From Macrostomum hystrix (Eukaryota > Platyhelminthes > Macrostomidae), in assembly GCA_950097015.1 (NCBI GenBank), contig CATNEN010000029.1, positions 7,541,501 to 7,605,500 of the forward strand: 64,000 nt of DNA, given 5' to 3'. Below are positions 35,166 through 48,386 of this stretch, piece by piece. Each line of letters starts with the position of its first letter. Positions within the stretch are counted from its first letter, which is position 1. The translations under genes were made by a program, and so were the position numbers. Below the pieces are notes generated by a model. The model searched no databases. It was not told the origin of the DNA and was given only the letters and a program-made list of their open reading frames with translations.

Positions 35166-36604
35166 TAAGGTTGTAGCGTAAAATCTCTTAAATCTTATAC
35201 TCGTAATTTCTTTTACACATTTTTTAGAGTTTTAACAGTTTTCTAAATAATTTGACTTTAGAATCAGAATCAGAATGCTTAATAGAAGATTGTTTTAAAA
35301 GTCACGCGTGCCTTAAATTGCAAACTATACGCTCGTATTTAGCGGCACCGACATTTCTAAGAAAGCTCACTGCACGCCCGACTAAGAAGTGAAGTGTGTC
35401 CAGCCAACTGAAAGGCCAAATCTATGTTCTGCTCTTGAAATACTATAACGACCAACTGCCAACTGGGTTTGACCTCCGGGGGCCAACCAGGACTGCTGTT
35501 TGGCCCCAGTAGCCTCTGTACTCAATTAGCCGAATCTAAAACATCTCAAAATCGCGCTGGGCGCTCAAAGTGTGTCGAGTGGCCTGTTTTGGAGCCTCGG
35601 GGCTCAACTTGGGGAAAGAGCGAAAGTTAGTTGGCGCTTCGCTCTATTCCCCAAGCTGAGAAGATGGGGCTCTCTTTCACACTTGAAGGATTCCAGCTGC
35701 CGAGCCTATCATCATTGTCATCAGCGTCATCATCGAGGCCCCACCCCCCCCCGAGGGCTGAGTTCATGCTGGCACAATGGCCCTGCTGATTGCACAGACA
35801 GAGTAAGGCGGAGTTGATGGCGCCGACAACTATCATTAACCAAGCTCATTATCCTCTTCAAGCTGAAAGGCCGCGAATGAGAAGATTGCGTATACAATCG
35901 ATTTGAGAGAAAAAAAACGATTCACACTCGCCAATTTTCTATCCTGCTTCTTGGCCTTCTGAAACTGTGTGGTGGCCCTTTTTATTGTTCTGCTAGCTCT
36001 GCTAATTGAAGAAATGATAAAAGATGGCAGCAATGTCCCGCGGAGCACACTTAGCCTATTGTAATCAAAATCTTAAAGTCTTTTTAGTTTCCCATTGTTT
36101 CAGCCACACCCCACCAGCTCCGATCCTCAGACCAAGCAGTTCCAAGCTAATCTCTCACGTTTTCACAAACTGACAAAACTCAAACAATAATTGCAAAAAA
36201 CTGCATTTTTTATTCCAGCTAAACCGTCAGATTTTGGGGATATTGTGGTAAGAGTTGAGTCTGACAGCCAGAAGCAGACAATAATTTAAGCACGAGCGGT
36301 CTATTCTACTGCGTCCGGTCCTTTTAGAAAATTTGTTTGCTTTTTTCACATTTGCTAACAAAAGCAATCCCTTAGCTGTCAGGGTCAATTAAAATCACCT
36401 TGAGCAGCTAGCATGCTCAAAGATTGGCGGATTGGGCGGGAAATCTGCGCGCTTCACTCAGTTGTGATGCTGCTTTTTTATCTTAAACTGCAGCATTCTC
36501 CTCCCTTTGAGTGTACGAGAAGTTTTTTACCTTTATTGCAACATTGACATTTTTTTAAAAGAACCTAAATATTTTTGATAGTAGAATACTAGTCAAGATC
36601 GATA
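35166..36604. other. noncoding spacer
   Basis: Nothing recognised beyond short chance frames. Confidence 0.4.
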
Positions 36605-37668
36605 TGACATCAAACGACTTACACGTAGATAGTGTACTTTCAGATCTAGATTGTGCACTTTAGTATCTTGATAGTTTAATTTAGATACTAGATAGTTCAG
36701 TTTAGGATCTAGATAGTTCAGTTTAAGATCTAGATAGTTCAGTTTTAAGATCTAGATAGTCCAGTTTAAAATCTAGATAGTTCAGTTTAAAATCTAGATA
36801 GTTCAGTTTAGGATCTAGATAGTTCAGTTTAGGATCTAGATAGTTCAGTTTAGGATCTAGATAGTTCAGTTTAGGATCTAGATAGTTCAGTTTAAGATCT
36901 AGATAGTTCAGTTTAAAATCTAGATAGTTCAGTTTAAAATCTAGATAGTTCAGTTTAGGATCTAGATAGTTCAGTTAAGATCTAGATAGTTCAGTTTTAA
37001 GATCTAGATAGTTCAGTTTAAAATCTAGATAGTTCAGTTTAAAATCTAGATAGTCCAGTTTAAAATCTAGATAGTTCAGTTTAAAATCTAGATGGTTCAG
37101 TTCAGAATCTAGATAGTTCAGTTTAAAATCTAGATGGTTCAGTTCAGAATCTAGATAGTTCAGTTTAAAATCTAGATAGTTCAGTTTAAAATCTAGATAG
37201 TTCAGTTTTATGATCTACATAGTTTAGTTTAGGATCTAGATAGTTCAGTTTAAAATCTAGATAGTTCAGTTTACGATCTACATAGTTTAGTTTAGGATCT
37301 AGATAGTTCAGTTTACGATCTACATAGTTTAGTTTAGGATCTAGATAGTTCAGTTTACGATCTACATAGTTTAGTTTAGGATCTAGATAGTTCAGTTTAC
37401 GATCTACATAGTTTAGTTTAGGATCTAGATAGTTCAGTTTACGATCTACATAGTTTAGTTTAGGATCTAGATAGTTCTGTTTACGATCTACATAGTTTAG
37501 TTTAGGATCTAGATAGTTCAGTTTACGATCTACATAGTTTAGTTTAGGATCTAGATAGTTCAGTTTACGATCTACATAGTTTAGTTTAGGATCTAGATAG
37601 TTCAGTTTACGATCTACATAGTTTAGTTTAGGATCTAGATAGTTCAGTTTACAATCTAGTTGACGCTA
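36605..37668 (+). repeat. 21-bp minisatellite evolving into a 42-bp dimer
   Basis: About 50 units of tctagatagttcagtttaaa type. From about 37200 onward two variants alternate (ctagatagttcagtttacga, then ctacatagtttagtttagga), giving a 42-bp higher-order unit. Nearly every unit contains the palindrome atctagat or its atctacat variant. Confidence 0.95.
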
Positions 37669-40204
37669 TTTAGTTGACTTCAATTCCAAGCTTAAGAGAA
37701 GCTACAACAACTGGGCTTTCGGAACTGCTATCTACGAGTATTATTTCTTCTAAAACGCCATTGTCTGTAACCATGCGATGGGGGCTTCCTTACGGAATGA
37801 ATTCTGAGATAAAAACCTCCCAAGATTATATATATACGAGCTATATAAATTAGATTTCAAGACAACGCCCCCTTTTTGCCGCGACATTAGTTGCCTAGCT
37901 GTAACACATTGAAACAGGCAATTTTCGTGGCGGGAGGGCTTTTGCTACAATCTCATTCAACATACTGTCTGGCAGGGAAGACACCTGATGTCTCTCGTTT
38001 GTCATTTCAATTTATATATTTTATCCTATTATTCTTCTTTCGCTCTCCCAGCAACAAAGCTGAGGAGATAATTGAGTTGCAAAAAGGTGTTTTATAAACG
38101 GACAGCAGGTTTTTATAGGCAGGTCATTTGAGACTAAAATTGGTGGTGAAGCGGTATTTAGTGATTCAAATGGATCTTGTCCCACACAGCTACCTGTCTG
38201 GAAGAAGTTGGCATCAGCCACTTGTCCATCAGTTGTTGTTCCGAGTCTGAAATTTAGGAAGAGATTTTTTTCTAAAATCAAACGAAAAATGACAGACACA
38301 GAAAGGAGGCAATTGTGAGGATTTAGAATTTGTTGCGGGGTCTCCTTTGAATTTGACAAGTGTGTGACAGTTGAGTCTATTTCTCTCCAACGGAAGATCT
38401 TGCAGCCGCAGCAGCAGCGAAAGCGGCAATCTTTATAATAGAGAGCTCTTTGCGGAAATCGAATTGAAAAAAAACGAGGGAGACGAGAGAGTGAAAGAGT
38501 TGAGCCAGCGATAAGGATGCCGACTCAACTGACAGTACTCAAGCCAGTCGGCTAAATTATTGAAAGCCAACCAGGCCGAGTCGGTCAAACCAAGTTTTTT
38601 TTCATCTTTTGGTGCCAGAAAGTCTGGTCCAGCTTCTCAAAAGTTGAATAGAGGCCCGGAGTGCTGCATTCTAAGAAACTGGCTTTTATGTCTAAACTCT
38701 GTTGCAATCCATTACTGCTTGGGAGTGGATGGGAGAATGCTGCTAAGGAATGAAGAAGCATCAATTTGGTGCAGTTTGCCCGCCTGCGAGACAAACGCGA
38801 AACGCTTTCTTTTCAACTGTTTTCCTGTAGCAGCAGCAGCAGCAGCAGCAGCAATAGGAGAGTGTTAAAAAATACACAAGTCTAGGACAATAGCCTAAGT
38901 TGATTGCCGAGAGGAAAAATCCCCGCCCGACATGCACTTGAGTAAGCTGAGCTGAGATGAGATGAGATGAGTTCCACTGGGCTGCTGCACGGACTGAAGT
39001 CTTGTTGGCTATAGTCTTGTCTTTCTCATTGTGTTTCCTGACGCCAAATCCTGATGACTGCTTCAGCACTTTGCTTTTTTTAAATACTGCTGGAATTGAC
39101 CAGTATGACTGCAGCTGCATGCGATGATTGCTTGCCGGTGGAGTCTGGAGCATGAGGAGGCGGTAACAGAGGATTGGGAATAGGGAAAAAGGAATAGGGA
39201 ATAAAAAATAAGGAACGGGAATCAGAATGCATAGAAACAGTAATCAGGTAAAGGTAATGTACTCGTAGAATAGGGTTACAGATAGGAGATATTTCCCATT
39301 GTTAAGAATTTAACAGTTTAAAAGCGCATTTTCGGTCAATGAACATTTTTTGGTTGCAGTTAACTAGAATGACATTTATCAATTAATAGTATAGTTGTAC
39401 AGGCACTCATCTATAGCTAAAACTTCAAAGCAGTCTTTAGACTAAATGTGAATGGCAGACATAATTAATGAAGCTATGAGGAAATTGACGATAGGAACTG
39501 ACAGGATCCTGGAATACTATTGATGTCTGTGATTGAGGCTCTCTGCGGTTTTACTGACAGTGGGTTATGTCAATTTACACCCCATAACCAACCATCAGAG
39601 AGTGAAAGTTGTAACACTCGAGCTGTTGTAAATTTTATATGAACCCGCACGGTGGACAATGGGGATAAAACCGCATTTCATAGAAACAGAAATTATAGTC
39701 AACTAAATCGGTCGAAAATTTCCTTTTTAATTTTTTAGATATGCGCGCCAGACCAACTCTAAATGGAAAGAATTATTTTTTAATTATTATGAACCAAATT
39801 CATAACTCATTGTGAGCCTCATGGCCAGAGCTAGAGAAAATGATGATTGTTTGAGTTGAAACGTGTCAACCCGCCAAGCTAGCCTGCACCACCCCATCAG
39901 CCCAGCCAATCCGGGCTCAACCTGCCAGCCAATGAGCGGCCGAGGATGACAGCTGGAGGACGGGGCTCAGCGGGGCGCCTGGCTCGGCTTGGGGCTGAGC
40001 GAAAGCAGCTTAATAGGGGAGGCGGACGCTGGCTGAGAGCTTTCGAACTCGCTAGAAATTTCTCTTCTAGAAAAATCTGAAATTCGCCGATTTTTTCTAA
40101 TCTATTTTGAGATTCACAAAGCAACAGTCCTGGATCAAGACAGCAATCAGCAGCAGCAGCAGCAGCAGCAGCAAGTAGCTGCCGCGGTCGCGCTGCTTCA
40201 GGAG
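37669..40204. other. region upstream of the SIX3/6 gene
   Basis: No gene recognised. A (gca)8 microsatellite lies at 38829-38852. A CAG run at about 40144-40170 lies in what is probably 5' UTR or in-frame leader of the SIX gene. No core promoter element was assignable. Confidence 0.4.
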
Positions 40205-43200
40205 ATGGTGCGCGATAGGAAACTCGCTGCTGTGGCCGCAGCCGCAGCCGCCGCAGCTGCTTCGAGCGGCAACTCGCTGAGCCTTCTTCACCAAGCAGCA
40301 CCGCAGCAGCAGCCGCCGATGCTGTTACCGCTGCCGCCGCCACCGCCGCTGCCATCGCTGCAGTTCGGCCCGGAGCAGGTTGGCCGGGTCTGCGAGACGC
40401 TGGAGGAGTCCGGAGACATTGAGCGCCTCGGCAGATTCCTCTGGTCGCTGCCGGCAAATCCGCTGCTCTGGGAGGCGCTGAATCGCCAGGAGTCGGTGCT
40501 TCGCGCGCGCGCCATCGTCGCCTTCCACACGGGCAACTACCGGGAGATGTACCAGCTCATGGAACTGCACCACTACGGCAGGGACTCGCACGCCAAGCTG
40601 CAGGCCATGTGGCTCGAGGCGCACTATCTGGAGGCTGAGAAGCTGCGGGGACGCTCCCTAGGGCCGGTGGACAAGTACCGGGTGCGCAAGAAGTACCCCA
40701 TGCCCAGGACCATCTGGGATGGCGAGCAGAAGACTCACTGCTTCAAGGAGCGAACTAGGGGCCTGCTGCGCGAATGGTACCTGCAGGACCCGTACCCCAA
40801 CCCGGCTAAGAAGAGGGAGCTGGCCTCTGCAACAGGGCTGACTCCCACCCAGGTTGGCAACTGGTTCAAGAACCGGCGACAGAGGGACCGAGCCGCTGCC
40901 GCTAAAAGCAGGTGAGTTTTTAATCTGGAAGCTCTACAAGTTTCCATCTTAAATTGAGTGTTTCGGAAATCTCATAGCTTAGAAAACCTCAATCTTTAGG
41001 AAGTCTCAAAGAATTAGGAAACACTGCAGAAGCAGAAAATGACTTTTTTCATTGCCCTCTGTGACTCCAACCTCTTGTCTCCTATAGCATAGCCAAATGG
41101 CATGTAAATTGCACCAAAGAGTTACTGCAAATTGGTCTTCTCATTCTCATCTGAAGCGTGACCCTATAGTCAAACCGGCCATTCACACAAAACCGACCCA
41201 GATAATACAGCCGATGTCAGAACACATACTCAGCTGCCAACTTCAACACTGCGCATGCTAACAAAACAACAATTGCTATGCTCACGCGGAGAAGTTGGCG
41301 GCGCCAATGAGTCTGGCACCGCCTCGGCTCAATTCTTACTTATAGGGTTGGGCAGAGTTGAGCACAGATCTCAAGTGGATCCCGCCTCCTGCCGGTCCAA
41401 GTGCCGCATATTTTGGGGCTTCACTAAAAAAATGAAAATTGCGGCTTGCTTACCTCACGCAGGGCATGACGGACTGGTACAGCATCCACACTATTCACTT
41501 ATTACACAAGTCTATTGTATTGCTGCTTACAAGTGAGCCAGAGATAATAGATTGAATAGTCCTATATTATTTGTATAAATTGTCGCGCTAATGACCCTAA
41601 TTGACTGGAGAGTTTGGGGGCCATGCATCTGTCAGTCAGCAATGTACACACGCTACATTGAGTATTGGGGTTGCTTGGACACGAAGTGTGATTTGGTGTG
41701 CTCAACATTCATGCTGAGCAGCTAGCTAAGTATTGTTTTTAGCTTATTTGATTAAGGTAATTTTGTGTGACACCTTTTGTGAAGTGACAAATTACAATCC
41801 TATTAGATTTCAATCAGTTTAAAAAACCTTCATGGCGACTGCGGTCTGGCGTGGGCCAAATTAGAGGATTGTAAAATTAGTTTTCTTGATGAGTTGAACA
41901 TTTACAAAACAGTTTCCTATTTCACAAACCCAAAGACTCAGTTGAAGCTGATGGAAGCTTTGAAGCTTAGTGTATAGACAATATTAAGGCAGAAGGGGTA
42001 GATGCAGGAGGGAGCGGATGAACATGGTAGAGAGCAGATCAAGATGGTGGAGAGCGGATGAAGATGGTGGAAAAAACAGTGGGCGCAGATTAAGAAAATT
42101 TAAGGCGGATGAGGACTGAGTAGGGGGCGGATGAGGACAGAGTAGGGGGCGGATGAGGACAGAGTAGGGAGCGGATGAGGACAGAGTAGGGAGCGGATGA
42201 GGACAGAGTAGGTGGCGGATGAGGACAGAGTAGGGGGCGGATGAGGACAGAGTAGGGGCGGATGAAGACAGAGTAGGGGGCGGATGAGGACAGAGTAGGT
42301 GGCGGATGAGGACAGAGTAGGGGGCGGATGAGGACAGAGTAGGGAGCGGATGAGGACAGAGTAGGTGGCGGATGAGGACAGAGTAGGGGGCGGATGAGGA
42401 CAGAGTAGGGGGCGGATGAGGACAGAGTAGGGGGCGGATGAGGACAGAGTAGGGGGCGGATGAGGACAGAGTAGGGGGCGGATGAGGACAGAGTAGGGGC
42501 GGATGTGGACAGTCTGCTGAATACTGAGGGGGCGGGTCGCAGCGTAGGGGGCGGATGGCAATATAAGGGCGGATTACGATACTTATTTCTAGTTTAGCCA
42601 TTTCTTTACGCGGTTGCAGTTTTATCCGCAATTCTGAGCACTTGGAAAATCCGCAGCGCAGACCCGGCTAGTCAAAGGGAATGGGAGGGAGAGACGGGTG
42701 GGTGGAGACGGGGGCGGGGCTGACAGTTGTCAGTCAAAGAGTGTCTGCTGACAACAGGATCCATGTCAAAGCGGGCGGGGTGCACAAAAAACTGATACGG
42801 CATCCACGCGGCATTGATGCGACGGCAGGATCAGGATGACTGGCTGGGTCACTTCCCATTCTCCCCTTCAAAGAGCTGCTCGGACTGAAAAGAAAATCCC
42901 GCCTTATGTGTGCGCTTTTTTTTGGTTAAACACGCCCTGCTAAAAAAACTTTGAGAATAGAGATGAGCGGTGAGTACGGGTCTTGAGGTGATGCCCTAAG
43001 ATATTTGCGTGTCTCGCAGACCCTTTCTTCCTGTCTCTTCTTCTAGCTGGCATTGTTCAGTTTTTTTTCTCCCCAATTTTTTTGTCCTCCATCGCAGCTG
43101 CAAGGGGCATCAGATTTCAATGCGCAACGGGTTCTGAGGATGCCTTTTTTGAGCAGGATTTTTACCGCCCGTCTGCGCCCCGCTGTTTTGGGGGGTCCCG

Positions 43201-43866
43201 CAACATTTTGAGCCAAATTTTGCTTAGTCAGTCTTGTTGAGTTACTTTGATGGGGAGACGGGAGGTCGGTAGTTCGAATCTCACCCGGCTGACTACCTCC
43301 ATAGCTTGGATAGAAATTTAGTTGGTTGCAGAGGTTCCCCAGTCCATGGACTGGCTGGAACAGTTTTTTAGTCTAAAAGGCGCAGAGTATTTTTGATCGC
43401 ATCGTCTCCAACATCGCGCAGGGTGCACAACTCATCCGACTCAAACTGCGACAATCCGTCTAAATCTGACGACGAATTATTCGACGTTGACGACGATGTT
43501 GACGACGACGCTGATGTCGGAGAATTCGGCGAATCCGCTGGTCGCGACGGCGCCGATAGCTGGCTGGACGTGGAGTCTGACGGTGACGAGGCGACGGGCG
43601 TCAAATACTCGAATTTCTGCGGAGCCGGACAGGCTGCGGCGGCGGCTGTGGCTGCGGCGGCTGCAGTGAGCGGCCGACAAAGATTCGACTTTGGCATCGA
43701 GAAAGTTCTTCAGGCAGCGCCGCCGCACCCGCTGCCGCCGTCGCAGCAGCCAATAGACTGCTCGCTGAAAAGGCGTCATTGTCTGTACTCCGGGTCGGAC
43801 AGCGAAGTCGCAGCGAGCGGAAAGCGGCGCCGTTCGGAAGGTGGTTCCACCGCGACCAGCTCGTAA
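40205..43866 (+). CDS. six3/6: SIX3/6 (Optix)-class homeobox transcription factor, two exons
   Basis: Nuclear transcription factor of the Six3/Six6 group, which patterns anterior head and eye in bilaterians. Exon 1 is 40205-40911 and exon 2 is 43422-43866, joined AG|GTGAGT...GCGCAG|G in phase 2, giving 383 residues. After polyalanine and polyproline runs, residues 54-168 are the SIX domain ([46 protein letters not shown]) and 169-228 the homeodomain, with lysine 50 in [11 protein letters not shown] as in all SIX proteins. The exon 2 assignment is inferred from frame continuity and a SSDSNCD run like the Six3 tail. It adds an acidic region (250-294), an eh1-like FDFGIEKVL (324-332) and PIDCSLKRR (346-354), close to the CtBP-binding PxDLS consensus, so repression is suggested. 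The frame continues upstream of the ATG through a CAG repeat without a visible upstream ATG. Exon 1 is certain; exon 2 moderately so. Confidence 0.85.
40912..42099 (+). other. SIX3/6 intron, unique part
   Basis: GTGAGT donor at 40912. No gene or conserved element recognised. Confidence 0.5.
42100..42510 (+). repeat. 22-bp minisatellite in the SIX3/6 intron
   Basis: About 19 copies of a 22-bp unit built on ggatgaggacagagtagggg, with degenerate flanking copies from about 42000. Confidence 0.93.
43225..43375 (+). mobile_element. tRNA-derived SINE fragment (family S-like)
   Basis: B box tagttcgaatctcaccc at 43270, with a weak A box near ttagtcagtcttg (43224-43236). The body has agtccatggact at 43341-43352, as in family S. 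It lies just before the proposed SIX exon 2 acceptor at 43421. Confidence 0.55.
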
Positions 43867-44925
43867 ATAATCGAGTAGCTTTCAGTTGTCTAGAGCTAAG
43901 CTGATCTCTGCTAGTCAGATTGAAATATTCAATATTCAATCCCTGACTATTGGTGTCCAACTGTATCTTTTGATTCCAACTGGAGAATATTGTGCTTGCA
44001 TAATTTTGTTTTAACTGTGTTTGTGTAGTTTTCTTTGGCTTGTAAATCACCGCCCGCCCCCCTGACGAGTATATCGACCCCCGAAAATAGTGCGCAGTTG
44101 CTTTTTGCACTCCCCAATAATTTTCTGTCGCCATTTGTTTCTAGTGTTTTTTCTTCATCTCGCCTGTCATTTGTGAGTATTGTCAATGCGAATTCTGTAT
44201 TGTGAAGTTATTCCCTACACAGCACGAGCAAAATGCGCGAGCAAAATGGCACTTGGAGATGCAGAAAGCCATTTAGATCTACAAAATGGCATCTGGGTTG
44301 TCGAAAGGGACACTATTGTACAAAAGTGAGGACATAATGTAACCGTGGTGTCGACGCAATCACTTAAAAATCCCAAATGGCACATATTGCTTTGAAACCG
44401 CTATTCGTCGGAAATTTGCGCCCTCGACGAATCACAAAAACGCGTCAGAAATTCCCAGAAAGTTTTTTAGTGGACTTTTGAATTTTGAAAAACTTTTTTC
44501 CAGCTCTTCTAACTGTTTGCCGATATTATCTTCAAATTGAAAGTTTTTGCTTGCATGAACGAACTGCTCTGACGCGAAGCGAATGCAATAAATCAATTTG
44601 TTCTTAATGCTGTTTTGTATTCTTAAAATACATATACAAAAGCTTGCAAAGAACGAATGCCTTTTTTGTAACTTATGCTGTAAACAGAAAATTATTCGAG
44701 TCTAAGGGTGATACTTGTTGTGCAGCAAGAAAGCATTGTACTCAATAAGCAGCGAGATTATTTATTTCATTTTTACGGTAAATTGTGCTTTGCTGAATAT
44801 ACAAGCTAGCAGCTGATCAGCATGTTTTACACGATCTAGTTTAAATCATTGTTTTGAGCGTAAAACCCTGTGTGCAACGTTTGGTGCGCTGAAAATTCTA
44901 AAATTATTCTATTTTCACATGAGAA
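43867..44925. other. noncoding DNA 3' of the SIX gene
   Basis: Presumed 3' UTR, then AT-rich DNA. A fragment cgacgaatcacaaaaacgcg (44418) faintly recalls family X. Confidence 0.4.
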
Positions 44926-46535
44926 ATGACAGCATTAGCTTTGATAACACTAGCTTTGACAGCATTAGCTTTGATAACACTAGCTTTGATAACACTAGCT
45001 TTGATAACACTAGCTTTGACAGCATTAGCTTTGATAACACTAGCTTTGATAACACTAGCTTTGATAACACTAGCTTTGACAGAATTAGCTTTGATAACAC
45101 TAGCTTTGACAGCATTAGCTTTGATAACACTAGCTTTGATAACACTAGCTTTGACAGCATTACCTTTGATAACACTAGCTTTGACAGAATTAGCTTTGAT
45201 AACACTAGCTTTGACAGAATTAGCTTTAATAACACTATCTTTGACAGCATTAGCTTTGATAACACTAGCTTTGACAGCATTAGCTTTGATAACACTAGCT
45301 TTGATAACACTAGCTTTGACAGCATTACCTTTGATAACACTAGCTTTGACAGAATTAGCTTTAATAACACTATCTTTGACAGCATTAGCTTTAATAACAC
45401 TATCTTTGACAGCATTAGCTTTGATAACACTAGCTTTGATAACACTAGCTTTGACAGCATTAGCTTTGATAACACTAGCTTTGACAGCATTACCTTTGAT
45501 AACACTAGCTTTGATAACACTAGCTTTGACAGCATTAGCTTTGATAACACTAGCTTTGACAGCATTAGCTTTGATAACACTAGCTTTGACAGCATTACCT
45601 TTGATAACACTAGCTTTGATAACACTAGCTTTGACAGCATTAGCTTTGATAACACTAGCTTTGATAACACTAGCTTTGATAACAATAGTTTTGATAACAC
45701 TAGCTTTGATAACACTAGCTTTGATAACACTAGCTTTGACAGCATTAGCTTTGATAACACTAGCTTTGATAACACTAGCTTTGATAACACTAGCTTTGAC
45801 AGCATTAGCTTTGATAACACTAGCTTTGACAGCATTAGCTTTGATAACACTAGCTTTGATAACACTAGCTTTGACAGCATTACCTTTGATAACACTAGCT
45901 TTGACAGAATTAGCTTTAATAACACTATCTTTGACAGCATTAGCTTTAATAACACTATCTTTGACAGCATTAGCTTTGATAACACTAGCTTTGATAACAC
46001 TAGCTTTGACAGCATTAGCTTTGATAACACTAGCTTTGACAGCATTACCTTTGATAACACTAGCTTTGATAACACTAGCTTTGACAGCATTAGCTTTGAT
46101 AACACTAGCTTTGACAGCATTAGCTTTGATAACACTAGCTTTGACAGCATTACCTTTGATAACACTAGCTTTGATAACACTAGCTTTGACAGCATTAGCT
46201 TTGATAACACTAGCTTTGATAACACTAGCTTTGATAACAATAGTTTTGATAACACTAGCTTTGATAACACTAGCTTTGATAACACTAGCTTTGACAGCAT
46301 TAGCTTTGATAACACTAGCTTTGATAACACTAGCTTTGATAACACTAGCTTTGACAGCATTAGCTTTGATAACACTAGCTTTGATAACACTAGCTTTGAC
46401 AGCATTAGCTTTGATAACACTAGCTTTGATAACACTAGCTTTGATAACACTAGCTTTGATAACACTAGCTTTGATAACACTAGCTTTGGTAATACTAGCT
46501 TTGGTAATACTAGCTTTGACAACACTAGCTTTGAT
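44926..46535 (+). repeat. 15-bp minisatellite with 555-bp higher-order duplication
   Basis: About 107 units alternating tttgataacactagc and tttgacagcattagc with rare variants. Markers recur 555 bp (37 units) apart: aacaatagtt at 45681 and 46236, agaattagctttaat at 45351 and 45906. All long frames here (up to 590 codons, both strands) are artefacts of a stop-free unit divisible by three. Confidence 0.95.
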
Positions 46536-48386
46536 AAAAAAATTGATAAACCACAGCACGACCTGGTTAAATGAAATAATTTGAACAATTGGGTAAGAAT
46601 GTTTGCATCCAAGCTGCACTTGAAGAAAGATTTTGTGATAACAGTCACATGTCATCCTCAATGTCATTGAAAACATTATGAATGTAATCTGTACAGTTTA
46701 TCGCTAAAATACTTTTTTCTTGTCTGTACCAAGAGAGGCCCGCATTTTTGCGAATCTGGTCCCGTATAGTTAATGAAGGCAAGCATTTTATAATGTCAGA
46801 CCATTTTACAGGCCGTTATAACACTCAGTGAACTAGATCTATTGTTTCAAATTTGATAAACAGTTCTGCTGGCTAGCATTTATGATTCAAAAAAACACAT
46901 TTTGAAGCGCACTGAACTGCTTAAATTTTGAGAATGAGTGCCTGTAAGGGGCTGAGTTTATGCCATGTCTTTAGTTTCCATCAAAGCGGGTTAAAAAACG
47001 CAATTACGTGTATAAAGGGAAGTCTCGAAATCCAGGTATCTCAAATCACATGAGACTAAAAGTCCCAAGATTATTATGACATTCGTCTGCATCACTTGAA
47101 TTTGCAGATTTCTGAAAAAAAGAAAATTGCCAGAAAGGTAGAATTTTGAGTATGTCAATTATATTGGCTCTAATATAATCGTTTCTGAACAATTCCCTTT
47201 GAAAATTTTCACAGAGATTGGCGGCATTCGCATTGTAGGCGTCAAATCTAAGCAGTCCGATTGATTCTAGCTGACACCTGCCGCCGCTGCTGTTTGAAAC
47301 CAGAGAGAAAGTAGCAGGTTTAGCAATTTTCATTCAGTTAAACGGAAGATAGGAGGCGTTGAATTGAGAATTATGGTCAATTACAGTCAGTAATAACACC
47401 TGCATTTTTAATCACCCTCGACTGATGCTGTCCGTCTCAGCGGAGGGATTTCCTTTGAATTTTCGTTTTCGCTAACAACAGGGAGCAAACATTGCAATAT
47501 CTTCAAGTGTACTTGCGCATTGAAAAAATACAATAATGCATAGGCATATCTTGAGATTTTCTGCTATTTGATTGAGAATCAATGGAGCTAAGCGGTTTGT
47601 ATACTTATGTTAGATTAATTCTTTGATTTCTATTATTAATAAGTAACGACTTTTGCCGTAAAATTGGCGAAATATTAGAACAAATGATCAGCTATATTAA
47701 TGAAATAAAAAAAAGCCGTATGTAATTTATGATATAAGTAACTAGATAATGTAGACCTAAATCAGTTAAACGATTGAATAAACTCTGCCAGCAATAATCT
47801 GTTTCAAAAATAAAATTTTGAGTTTATTTCCGACGAGTAATTTTTTTAATTTCCTGGAAGACAAGCAGTAAAACAAAACTATGTCAGATAATTAGATTGT
47901 GATTGCAATAAAAAACACTTCCTTGCTAATCTTAGTTTAGCCAATTGAAAAAGAAATAAATATTTAACTTGACTTTTCAATAATTTCAATAATTTAATTA
48001 GTAAGATCTTCGCGCGTGTGTACTTGCCAAATATATCTACAGAGTTAAGATTGAGTTGGTCTCACTTCTATGACGACATAAGTAGCCCAGTCGAGCAGTA
48101 TAGAGTTTGCCATTGAAAAGTAACTCATTCAATTTAAAAAGCTGGCTTTTCGTCAGAAAATCTTGGACTCAGGCACTTCAGTCACAGCAGCTGATAACAC
48201 GCACCTCGGTGTAACTTGGACTGTACAGCCCCGGGTAGGACGTCATTTTTGAAAGATAAAAACTCGCAGAAAATGAAATGGACCAATTTAGTTCGCAGTG
48301 CACGGCTTTGAAGTTGACAGTAGAAATTAGAATCCATTCTACACTAAATAATCCAGCAGATTAGTAGATTAGGATTAGCTAAGACA
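46536..48386. other. AT-rich noncoding DNA upstream of the MATE gene
   Basis: Nothing recognised; it should include the MATE promoter. A minus-strand 95-codon frame (47046-47333) has no recognisable domain. Confidence 0.4.

Noticed and set aside
44904-46676. Long frames of 550-590 codons on both strands
   Set aside because: Stop-free 15-bp unit divisible by three; peptides are pure KASVI, LVLSK, SFDNT or ITLAL repeats with no flanking domain.
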